From NCBI GenBank assembly GCA_023231115.1, contig JALNWA010000017.1, forward strand, positions 1-16,161: a stretch of 16,161 bases of DNA, in the 5' to 3' direction. The position numbers and the translations under genes are program-made. This stretch comes from Candidatus Altimarinota bacterium (lineage in GTDB: Bacteria; Patescibacteriota; Gracilibacteria; UBA1369; LOWO2-01-FULL-3). A model generated the notes under the pieces. The model made no database searches. It worked only from the letters and a program-made list of their open reading frames with translations, and had not been told where the DNA came from. This document shows positions 1 to 6,474 of this stretch, piece by piece. Position 1 is the first letter of the stretch, and each line of letters opens with the position of its first letter.

Positions 1-66
1 CAATAGTTTTATCATTTTTTCTGAACCCATCTGTAGGGATTTATACTACACAAGATAAAATGGTTA

Positions 67-94
67 AAAATACCTTTATTTATAAGGGTATTTT
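67..94. terminator. A+T-rich hairpin, possible bidirectional terminator
   Basis: A 12-bp stem (67-78 with 83-94, one G-T wobble) closes a 4-base TTTA loop. The outer four pairs are A on the left and T on the right, so each strand ends the hairpin with a T run. It lies just upstream of the plus-strand promoter at 119-149 and could end transcription entering from the left edge of the window. The T run is short, so the call is tentative. Confidence 0.35.
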
Positions 95-118
95 CCATTT
101 GTTGTCTTTCATGGTTTC

Positions 119-149
119 TTGACATACCCTAGTGGAACTTTGATATAAT
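119..149 (+). promoter_or_regulatory. Sigma-70-type promoter for the left non-coding RNA
   Basis: A perfect -35 box TTGACA (119-124) and a perfect -10 box TATAAT (144-149) are separated by 19 bases, slightly longer than the optimal 17. Transcription would start near 156 and run rightward. No plus-strand gene follows, while the following 450 bases have strong potential for RNA structure. Confidence 0.55.
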
Positions 150-155
150 TATGTA

Positions 156-605
156 TATATGATATGGAAAAAGGTTAGTTTCTAAAAAACTAACTTCTCA
201 TTTGTTAAGTTTACGGAATCCTGAGGGGTTATGGGAGCATTTGCTTAATTGCGGAGTCAACCCATCTCTTGGATGCTATTAAAATGACTTCCCCTGATGC
301 GACTTCGACAGCATTCGAAGTTCGAAGGGATTAGTTTATTACGATTATACAAGTAGTGAATTAATCCCTTCGACAGGTAGCACTTGAAGGAACCTAACGC
401 AGTATTGTGGCTTACCCTTCTCGAAAGATGCCTCTATCAATAGACTTGAAAATTACAGTCTGGAGCCTGAGAAACACATAACATCAATACAGTATCTTCC
501 CATAGATTCAAGAAGGGGTTAAAGATATGAGAAACTTCCAAAGGCAATACGCCACAGGATATAAAGCGTAAAAAAATATAGCAATTCCCATTCTATTCTC
601 AGGGA
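156..605 (+). ncRNA. Candidate structured non-coding RNA, family unknown
   Basis: The stretch has no convincing protein-coding frame but can form a nested set of helices on the plus strand. A long-range closing helix pairs 219-227 with 596-604 and continues as 231-237 with 585-591. Inside it, 405-411 pairs with 551-557, and 415-421 with 511-517. Local hairpins are 172-181/187-196 (5' leader), 302-308/315-321, 322-342/353-373 (21 bp) and 442-446/457-461. Several pairs are G-U and exist only in plus-strand RNA, matching the promoter at 119-149. The 3' end is not defined: no hairpin with a clear T run follows 605. I could not match it to tmRNA, RNase P RNA, SRP RNA or 6S RNA. Helices were found by eye, without energy calculation or covariation, so the boundaries are approximate. 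Confidence 0.5.
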
Positions 606-869
606 AAGGGTTTTAAACAAAGTTTAAACGTAAAAACATATAAGATATGAAAACCCGAAACAACAATGTTATGAGTTTCAAAACTCCGAACTCATTGTTT
701 GTAGTTTTGAAGTTTGAAAATTTGAATATGGAACTCCGAATATGAAGTTTAGTGATTTGATGTTTGGGGTCACGTGACCAAAAATAACAATGCCTTAAGT
801 CTATTAATTTTGTGCACCCGTCTTATTAGCGCCTAAATTGTGCCTAAATAAATTTAGCTGTTTTTAACT
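606..869. other. Intergenic region without a recognisable gene
   Basis: No coding frame is supported here. It contains an A+T-rich inverted repeat (612-618/622-628), an imperfect hairpin around 661-702, the octamer ACTCCGAA twice (682 and 733), a 12-base palindrome at 768-779 and a short direct repeat GCCTAAAT near 832 and 843. It separates the convergent candidate RNA (plus strand) from the restriction-modification operon (minus strand), so both transcripts probably end here, although no classical terminator is visible. Confidence 0.5.
768..779. repeat. 12-bp perfect palindrome with CACGTG core
   Basis: GGTCACGTGACC is a perfect two-fold palindrome between the ends of two convergent transcripts. 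It could be a protein-binding site or a weak cruciform or terminator element. No dedicated regulator is visible nearby. Confidence 0.3.
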
Positions 870-1115
870 TTATTTCCTATAAAGTCTAAGGGTTAAAGTT
901 CTATTTTTAGGTATTTTTAATTTAGTATCTTTATATGTTTCTGGGCCTTTGCCAGTAACTTTGTTTCGTTGAGCTGCCGAAATAATTCTTCCATCTTCTA
1001 AAATTTCTTCCTTTATTGTTTTTAAATACTTTCCGTCCTTGTCTACTAAAAGAGTAATGACATATTCACGTTTAGCTTTCTTTTGTATCTTCTTTGTCTT
1101 GATATTAGTTTTCAT
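870..1115 (-). CDS. Small basic protein of unknown function at the end of the R-M operon
   Basis: This is an 81-residue protein with a lysine-rich start (residues 3-16), then a segment that looks strand-rich (EYVITLLVDKDGKYL), and a basic end. I see no signal peptide, membrane segment or known motif and do not recognise the family. It lies 67 bases downstream of vsr on the same strand, so it may be the last gene of the restriction-modification operon or have its own promoter. There is no clear Shine-Dalgarno site before the ATG, as with most genes here. Its charge would suit nucleic-acid binding, but that is a guess. It could also be a spurious frame, although its length and position favour a real gene. 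Confidence 0.55.
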   Translation of the reverse strand: MKTNIKTKKIQKKAKREYVITLLVDKDGKYLKTIKEEILEDGRIISAAQRNKVTGKGPETYKDTKLKIPKNRTLTLRLYRK

Positions 1116-1182
1116 AATTAGTTTTAATATTAGTTTCTAACAATATTCTCAACCTTGAATTAATTAATGCTATCTTCCCTAT

Positions 1183-1578
1183 TTATCTAAACTTTAGTAA
1201 ATCAAAATTAAAGGTTTTGCTTTTTAAATAATGTTCCCAAACTCTGACTATTCTCCAATTTTGTTTTTTGTAATACTTTGAAACTTCCTTATCTCTCTTT
1301 TTATTTCTTTCTATTTTCTCTGTCCAATACTTTTTTCTTACAGAAGGAATTCGGCAATGTTTTTTACATCCATGCCAAAAACAAGAATCTATAAAAATGA
1401 CTGTCTTCTGCTTTGATAACACCATATCTGGCTTGCCAAAATATTTTACAGAGTTTTTCCTATATCTAAACCCATTCTTCCAAAGCTCTTTTCTAAATAA
1501 AATTTCAATCTTGCTGTCTTTGTTTTTTATCCGAGACATTATCTCACTGCGTTTCTTTTTTGAGACAATATCGGACAT
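1183..1578 (-). CDS. vsr: Very short patch repair (Vsr) DNA mismatch endonuclease
   Basis: Vsr nicks DNA 5' of the T in T:G mismatches that arise when 5-methylcytosine deaminates, starting repair at methylated sites. The 131-residue protein is close to the usual length (about 130-156). Visible family features are the N-terminal RSxxMSxIxxKDSKIE region (11-25), GKPDMV with the catalytic Asp at 51, and FIDSCFWHGCKKHC (62-75) with the intercalating Trp68, His69 and the zinc-binding Cys cluster. The later WRIVRVWEH (108-116) is also typical. Asp64 replaces the His64 of E. coli Vsr, a substitution I recall as common in the family. The gene starts five bases after the restriction endonuclease stop, so it belongs to the same operon and probably counters mutation caused by the two upstream C5 methyltransferases. 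Confidence 0.95.
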   Translation of the reverse strand: MSDIVSKKKRSEIMSRIKNKDSKIEILFRKELWKNGFRYRKNSVKYFGKPDMVLSKQKTVIFIDSCFWHGCKKHCRIPSVRKKYWTEKIERNKKRDKEVSKYYKKQNWRIVRVWEHYLKSKTFNFDLLKFR

Positions 1579-1583
1579 AAAAT

Positions 1584-2360
1584 TTACTTTTCAAACAATT
1601 CAACGGGGTTGATCTTGAATTGCAACATTTTTGCTGAATCACGGCCATTATCTCCGCCTTTTCTTTGCATGGTTATTTTACCAATTCTTAAACTTCCTTT
1701 ATCTGTTATATGTATATCGCCTGAACCGAAAACATTCATTACCTGATTTATAGACTTTAAAACCCATTTGCTTTCTCCATTTAATTTTAGAATAACCAAA
1801 GTCCAATCAGCGGAAAATTCACCTCTGCCTTTCAATATATCTGAAACGATTAAAATTTTGTTTTCTTTAAAGAAATTTAAAAGTTTATTCTGATCAACTT
1901 GGTCCATTTCATCCAAAAACATTCTTCGTGAATCTCTTAAATCGTTTTTTGCAGGTTTAATTTCTCCTGTAAAAAGTTTGATTATTTTAGTTATATCTTC
2001 TGGCATGCTCCAAAGCTCAACGTATTTATCCACCTTTCTTTTATCTATTTGATTAAACCCTTGCGGATTGCTTACAAGTTTCACTTGCAGATTTTGCACA
2101 TCCTCTTGAGATTTCAATTTTATGATAATTCTTATTCTAACTTGTATATCCGCCTTATATTGACCTCTTACTTTTGAAGCCTTTACATATTCGATATCAC
2201 TAATTTTATAATTCATTTCAGCTAACCACTCTTGAGCTGTTTTATCACTTTCCCAATCATTGAAACGACTAATGACGTCTTTTTCATTCTTAAATCCTCC
2301 CTTTGCAGTCTTTGAACCCAAAGCCATCATTTGTTTTAGATTTTTCTTTTTAGTTTTCAT
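1584..2360 (-). CDS. Type II restriction endonuclease, HinP1I-like (predicted GCGC)
   Basis: The 258-residue protein matches R.HinP1I (247 residues, cuts G^CGC; Pfam R-HINP1I) along its whole length as I recall that sequence. Shared features are LGSKTAKxGFKNEKD near the start, QVKLVSNxxGFNQIDK in the middle, RRMFxxE, and RKGGDNGR followed by MLQFKI at the end. The HinP1I active site is an unusual PD-(D/E)xK variant with Gln in place of Glu (Asp62, Gln81-x-Lys83). Here the equivalents are Asp71, Gln92 and Lys94, so the enzyme looks intact. The frame is open 14 codons further upstream (to 2402), but I chose the ATG at 2360: it overlaps the methyltransferase stop by 11 bases, which suits translational coupling, and fits the family length. 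The target is inferred from family only. Confidence 0.9.
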   Translation of the reverse strand: MKTKKKNLKQMMALGSKTAKGGFKNEKDVISRFNDWESDKTAQEWLAEMNYKISDIEYVKASKVRGQYKADIQVRIRIIIKLKSQEDVQNLQVKLVSNPQGFNQIDKRKVDKYVELWSMPEDITKIIKLFTGEIKPAKNDLRDSRRMFLDEMDQVDQNKLLNFFKENKILIVSDILKGRGEFSADWTLVILKLNGESKWVLKSINQVMNVFGSGDIHITDKGSLRIGKITMQRKGGDNGRDSAKMLQFKINPVELFEK

Positions 2361-3348
2361 GTTGTTCCAGTGTTTTAAATAACTCCCTAGTAATAGCTCC
2401 AATAGTATTGACTGTCATAGCGTTACCAGCTTGTTTTAAAAGGTGTATTTCTTCTATAACTCCATCCACCTTTTTTGCCAATTGTTTCGGAAAACCTTGA
2501 AGTAATAAAGATTCATAACCAGATAGTTTTCTAAACTTGCCATTTTTAACGTATAAAATGCCATGCCTACCCACTCTTAATGTTGGCACTTTATTATCAT
2601 ATAACCGCAAATCGGATTGTCTTGTGTCTATAACTAAATAATCTTTTGTTAAGAAGTCGTCTAAATCGTATCTGCCATGATTATATTTATTCTTCATGTA
2701 TCGTAAAAAAGTTTCGTAAGATTCTTTTTTGTCGTCAAATTCTAACTCTTTTGTGTCTATCAAGAAATCTTTGACACTTACTCTATTCTGTCTTTCGGGA
2801 AAAAGATAAACGAAATTCTCTGGCACTAGATCCTTTCTTATACCAATAAAATAAATTCTTTCTCGCATTTGAGGCACTCCGTAATCAATGCTGTTTAAAA
2901 CTTTATGGAACACCTTATAACCAGCCTTATCAAGCTCCTTTAATATAACTTTAAATGTGTTCCCGTTATCATGATTCGTTAAACCCTTAACATTTTCCAA
3001 AATAAAATATTTTAGATTCTTATCAAGCATTATTTTTATCAAGCCATATATTATCTGACCTCTCTTGTCTTGCATTCCCTTTCTTTGTCCAATGACTGAA
3101 AATGATTGGCAAGGAAAACCAGCAATCATCATATCAAAATCTGGCAATTTCTTAGTATCAATTTTCATTAGATCACCATAGTTTTTTTCTTCTTCACCAA
3201 AAAACTTTCGGTATGTTATTTCAGCTTGGTTGTCTATCTCCGAAAAACCAATACAAGATAATCCATTGTTTTCAAGCCCAAGACGCCCTGCTCCAATCCC
3301 AGAGCAGAAATCAATGAATTTTAAGTTTTTCGTTTTCGTTTTTATCAT
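2350..3348 (-). CDS. DNA cytosine-C5 methyltransferase, cognate of the HinP1I-like enzyme
   Basis: It transfers a methyl group from S-adenosylmethionine to cytosine C5 in a specific DNA site, protecting it from the partner nuclease. The 332-residue protein has the expected order of motifs: SAM-binding motif I DFCSGIGAG (13-21), catalytic GFPCQSFS with Cys80, ENV (118-120), QMRERIYFIG (160-169), a variable target-recognition region (about 185-270) and GNAMTV (308-313). Length and layout fit the compact M.HhaI type, which also methylates GCGC. Its stop overlaps the start of the restriction endonuclease, the classical layout of a cognate pair, and it is translated before the nuclease. An AGGT ribosome-binding site lies five bases before its ATG. 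Specificity cannot be proved from the sequence. Confidence 0.93.
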   Translation of the reverse strand: MIKTKTKNLKFIDFCSGIGAGRLGLENNGLSCIGFSEIDNQAEITYRKFFGEEEKNYGDLMKIDTKKLPDFDMMIAGFPCQSFSVIGQRKGMQDKRGQIIYGLIKIMLDKNLKYFILENVKGLTNHDNGNTFKVILKELDKAGYKVFHKVLNSIDYGVPQMRERIYFIGIRKDLVPENFVYLFPERQNRVSVKDFLIDTKELEFDDKKESYETFLRYMKNKYNHGRYDLDDFLTKDYLVIDTRQSDLRLYDNKVPTLRVGRHGILYVKNGKFRKLSGYESLLLQGFPKQLAKKVDGVIEEIHLLKQAGNAMTVNTIGAITRELFKTLEQHEN

Positions 3349-3353
3349 AATTT

Positions 3354-3357
3354 ACCT
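3354..3357 (-). promoter_or_regulatory. Shine-Dalgarno site of the second methyltransferase
   Basis: AGGT on the minus strand lies five bases before the ATG at 3348. It stands out because the other genes in the window lack a recognisable site, and it may allow separate re-initiation after the 28-base gap behind the ATPase gene. Confidence 0.5.
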
Positions 3358-3376
3358 GTTTTTTAAAATATGTTTA

Positions 3377-5134
3377 TTAAATGTTATCATGAATTTTTAC
3401 TAATAACTGCACAAGGTCTTTAATTTTGAATTTGTTTAATTCTTTCTTGTCACCTAAATACTCAAAAACATTATGAGCTTTAGTGTTAGCTTCTTTTCTG
3501 AATAAACCAACTTCTGTGTTAAATTTTTCTATATAGGTTTTAACATTTGGTTTGCCAAAATTACTTCTCTCGTCATAAAGATTCTTTATCAAAATGCTGA
3601 ATTTATGCCGAATTTTATATTTTTGGTCATACCATAAATTAATTTGTGAAGGAAACTTTTTTTCCAGTATATTAAACACTAGGTTCTCTACCATTTTTCT
3701 GCAGAGGAAAAAAGCCGCATTTGGATGATTGTGGTCATAACAGACATTTATTTCGTCTTGTAATTGGTTATAAAAGTTTTCTGGATACTTACCTCCAATT
3801 TCGACAAGGACAGTTGGGGTTGTTACGGCAATTTTTACTCCACTTCCAGGAACGTTTACAGGAATAGGCTTATTGCTTTTTTTTGTTTTGTTTTTTCGTG
3901 CCTTAGTTTTATGAGATTCAAATTCGCTACGTAAATCAGAAAAAACTTTTTGTATTGACACTAAAACGAATGCGATTAAATCCTGAAATTCATCAGTGTA
4001 AATAACGCCTTCTCTTGTGGTTGTATCAACAATCGCTGGATTTTTTGATTTACTTATATGAACCATCCCAATAAGAGCATCGTTTCTTGGCAACATACTG
4101 TTGTTGTGCGCAGCAATATCAAGACCAATCCAATCACTATTTGGGTCACCGTAAGGCTTTACTCGAAAATTGTCTCGATATAATTTAATGCCGCTATAGT
4201 GTTCAAGTGTTTTATTAATTTCTTTTGATTCAGTAGTGGCCATCTTTTTGCCAGTGGCTTGTTCAAAATATTTGGGAGATTTGTAGAAAAAATACAATTC
4301 AAAAACCGCATCTCCACATTTAAGTTTTCTTGTGGCTTGCAAATTCCCCTCTTTCTTTTTTCCATTTATTGATAAAAACTCATAGCGAATCAAACTACCT
4401 CCTGTAAGCTTTGTTTTTAAACTGTAAACTGCTTTTTCCAGAAATTCTTTCTTAATCTTTGGAACAGTAGCTAATGATGGCTCAAACTTGGTAATAACCT
4501 TGAAGTCTCTAACTGGTTTATTAATTGAATTAATTAAATTTATATCAACTAGAAGTGATTCTTGAGATTCTTGAGTATTCCAATCATGGTTTAGATTTTT
4601 CATCTCTAACCTAATACCTTGATCAGCTTTCTTTTTATTGAATTCAAAAGTTGGGTTATCTACATCATTTACTAAGGCGTTTTCTTCTTGGTATTTGTCC
4701 CAGTCAAAAATTACTTTATATCCTGTATCTTTGCCTTTAGGTAAAGAAAACAATGTAGCTGACTTAGCCAGGCTTTCAGCAGATAATCTTCCAATACCTT
4801 TTTCACCAATAAATGCTCTATCCCCATTTTTTAGTTTTTTTGACTTAAATGGATTAGCTATTCGCATCCATTTGTTTTTCAAGTCGGAATAATCCATACC
4901 ATCACCATTGTCTGACACGGCAATCATTCCTTCTTTTGTGTTAACAGAAGAAAAATCAATTTCTATTTTCGCTGATTTTGCATCATAAGAATTTTTAATA
5001 AGTTCTAAAATTGCGACATTTTTGTTAGAAATTGACTCTCTTCCAAACTTACGAATCAAATTTCCGCTAACATCAAAACGCAGTGGTTCAACACTTTTTT
5101 CGCTAAAATTCTTTATGTCTTTTGGATTATGCAT
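3377..5134 (-). CDS. GHKL (MORC/MutL/Hsp90-type) ATPase with DUF4145/HEPN-like C-terminus
   Basis: The 585-residue protein opens with a GHKL ATP-binding domain: N-box ELIKNSYDA (44-52, Glu44 and Asn48), G1 box DNGDGM (75-80) and G2 box GEKGIGR (110-116). The second domain carries VKPYGD (325-330), DWIGLD and TTTREG (371-376), typical of bacterial ATPases related to MORC proteins, where a conserved basic residue acts in the transducer domain. A lysine-rich linker (408-422) leads to a helical C-terminal part (about 450-585) with RKEANTKAH (Arg546, His554), resembling the RxxxN..AH signature of DUF4145/HEPN-like domains. No kinase phospho-acceptor domain is present. The start lies one base after the upstream methyltransferase stop. 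GHKL/MORC ATPases are known in R-M operons (work of Iyer, Abhiman and Aravind). Its exact role here is unknown: DNA clamping, remodelling or effector activation are possible. Confidence 0.85.
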   Translation of the reverse strand: MHNPKDIKNFSEKSVEPLRFDVSGNLIRKFGRESISNKNVAILELIKNSYDAKSAKIEIDFSSVNTKEGMIAVSDNGDGMDYSDLKNKWMRIANPFKSKKLKNGDRAFIGEKGIGRLSAESLAKSATLFSLPKGKDTGYKVIFDWDKYQEENALVNDVDNPTFEFNKKKADQGIRLEMKNLNHDWNTQESQESLLVDINLINSINKPVRDFKVITKFEPSLATVPKIKKEFLEKAVYSLKTKLTGGSLIRYEFLSINGKKKEGNLQATRKLKCGDAVFELYFFYKSPKYFEQATGKKMATTESKEINKTLEHYSGIKLYRDNFRVKPYGDPNSDWIGLDIAAHNNSMLPRNDALIGMVHISKSKNPAIVDTTTREGVIYTDEFQDLIAFVLVSIQKVFSDLRSEFESHKTKARKNKTKKSNKPIPVNVPGSGVKIAVTTPTVLVEIGGKYPENFYNQLQDEINVCYDHNHPNAAFFLCRKMVENLVFNILEKKFPSQINLWYDQKYKIRHKFSILIKNLYDERSNFGKPNVKTYIEKFNTEVGLFRKEANTKAHNVFEYLGDKKELNKFKIKDLVQLLVKIHDNI

Positions 5135-5135
5135 A

Positions 5136-6365
5136 TTATATTTCTTTAAGAATCACAGAGGCAATTTGATCTGCAAGCATGGGTGGTACCGCATTGCCAA
5201 TCTGATGAAATTGAGCTGTTCTACTCCCTTCAAATTTATAACTATCTGGGAATGTTTGCAACCTAGCTGCTTCTCTTACACTTATAGACCTAAGTTGATT
5301 TTTATCTGGATAGATAAAGTGGTGACCATCTTTTGATATGTGCGCAACAATGGTCTGGGCTGCTTTTGCGTTTGAATCAACCACCTTGAACCTATCCAAA
5401 AAAGCTTTAGTATTTTGATGAGTGACTAATTTTTTAGGAAGTTCGTTGTATTTTAGAAGTTTTCCTTTGCTGTGTTTTTGTAGTGCAATTTTATAAATAT
5501 CTAAATCCTTTTTAGTATTAGGTCTTGTTATGTGGTCAAAAACATTAGTTAACCACTTCTCCCGTATTCCTAGTTTTTTTAAAAAAACTGAATCAGTTTT
5601 ATAGTCCATCATTTTAAGAAGATTATTTGATTTAATACTAGGAAGATCTTTTAAAAAATCTTTAACAAGATAGCTTCTATCCTTTTTCTGAAAATCAGGA
5701 TACCTTTTTATCTTGGAGGACTTGTCCCAACCAATCATAATAAGTCTCTTGCGACTTTGAGGCACTCCGTAATCTGCGGCATTTAAAATTCTATAATCAG
5801 TATCATATCCTGCTTCTTTCATGAGTTTTCTCATGTCTCTAAGATACTTCCCACCTCCTGCTGTTTTAAGTCCAAGCACGTTTTCAAAAATAAAAACTTT
5901 CGGTTTTAAACCAATTAAAAAATCAACATAATATCTATAGAGGAAATTTCTTTTATCGCCTTTCATTCCCCTATCATCCCTTGATCTTCCTATGTTGGAA
6001 TACGCTTGACATGGAGGTCCTCCAATAATAATATCCAATTTCCTACCAGCTAATCTACTTCTAACTTCATTAATCAATAGAGCGCAATTTTCCTTACCAA
6101 TTTCTGCTTGAATCACAGAATCTCGTTCTTTCTCTAAATGAAATTTAGCAATTATATCATTTTTTGTTATTTCACCCAAAAGATATTTTTTATAAAAATT
6201 TAATTTATTTTTTTTCTTAAGAGCATGAAAAATTGCTCTTGTTGTAAGAGTATTGCAAGCTTCTTTATCCATTTCTATGTGAGCAACAAGATCGCAATTA
6301 TTCAAATAGAATCCTTCTGAAAATCCCCCTGCTCCAGCAAATAAATCAAGAATTTTTATCGACAT
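5136..6365 (-). CDS. DNA cytosine-C5 methyltransferase, first gene of the R-M/ATPase operon
   Basis: This 409-residue SAM-dependent methyltransferase shows motif I DLFAGAGGF (7-15), catalytic GGPPCQAYS with Cys119, FENV (160-163), QSRKRLIMIG (203-212), the late block TIVAHISKDGHHFIYPD (338-354), SVREAARLQTFPD (362-374) and GNAVPPMLA (391-399). About 60 mostly charged residues (about 45-105) separate motifs II and IV, an insertion absent from the second methyltransferase, so the two are not recent duplicates. The start is fixed because motif I begins six residues in. The ATG lies directly behind an extended -10 promoter, so the mRNA may be leaderless. No endonuclease adjoins it; instead it is followed at once by the GHKL ATPase, suggesting they form a functional pair. 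The target sequence is unknown. Confidence 0.93.
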   Translation of the reverse strand: MSIKILDLFAGAGGFSEGFYLNNCDLVAHIEMDKEACNTLTTRAIFHALKKKNKLNFYKKYLLGEITKNDIIAKFHLEKERDSVIQAEIGKENCALLINEVRSRLAGRKLDIIIGGPPCQAYSNIGRSRDDRGMKGDKRNFLYRYYVDFLIGLKPKVFIFENVLGLKTAGGGKYLRDMRKLMKEAGYDTDYRILNAADYGVPQSRKRLIMIGWDKSSKIKRYPDFQKKDRSYLVKDFLKDLPSIKSNNLLKMMDYKTDSVFLKKLGIREKWLTNVFDHITRPNTKKDLDIYKIALQKHSKGKLLKYNELPKKLVTHQNTKAFLDRFKVVDSNAKAAQTIVAHISKDGHHFIYPDKNQLRSISVREAARLQTFPDSYKFEGSRTAQFHQIGNAVPPMLADQIASVILKEI

Positions 6366-6371
6366 ATGTTA

Positions 6372-6380
6372 AGTATACCA
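6372..6380 (-). promoter_or_regulatory. Extended -10 promoter of the R-M/ATPase operon
   Basis: On the minus strand, TG-G-TATACT (6380 to 6372) is an extended -10 element. No good -35 box lies 16-18 bases upstream, as is normal for this promoter type. The hexamer ends six bases before the ATG at 6365, so a start seven bases downstream of the hexamer falls on the ATG itself, predicting a leaderless transcript. The terminator at 6421-6454 insulates it from the surface operon. Confidence 0.5.
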
Positions 6381-6420
6381 GGTTAATTAAAAATTTAGTA
6401 GTCTTAACGTCTTTTTCACG

Positions 6421-6454
6421 AAAAAACCAGCAAGAATCATCACTCTTGCTGGTT
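6421..6454 (-). terminator. Rho-independent terminator of the surface-protein operon
   Basis: A perfect 11-bp stem (6425-6435 with 6444-6454, AACCAGCAAGA and complement) has an 8-base loop. On the minus strand it ends in a run of six T (6426-6421). It would end transcription coming from the cohesin/coiled-coil gene and separates the two operons. Confidence 0.9.
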
Positions 6455-6474
6455 AGTAGTTTTGTATTCTCTTA

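Noticed and set aside
211..480. Resemblance to group I intron core (AATCCTGAG, AATTGCGG, AGACT/AGTCT)
   Set aside because: The pieces are short, P7-like arms are only 10 bases apart, and no flanking tRNA or rRNA exon halves are present.
156..605. tmRNA or RNase P RNA
   Set aside because: No tRNA-like acceptor/T-arm end or ALAA-type tag for tmRNA, and no GAGGAAAGTCC or ACAGAA core for RNase P. A lone GGCTTAC near 410 is in the wrong place.
2361..2402. Upstream start (2402) for the restriction endonuclease
   Set aside because: The extra 14 residues lie inside the methyltransferase end, lack similarity to HinP1I, and the ATG at 2360 gives the family length and a typical coupled overlap.
3377..5134. 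Sensor histidine kinase for the GHKL gene
   Set aside because: No phospho-acceptor histidine domain, sensor or membrane segment. The TREG-type second domain and the location among methyltransferases fit MORC-like ATPases.
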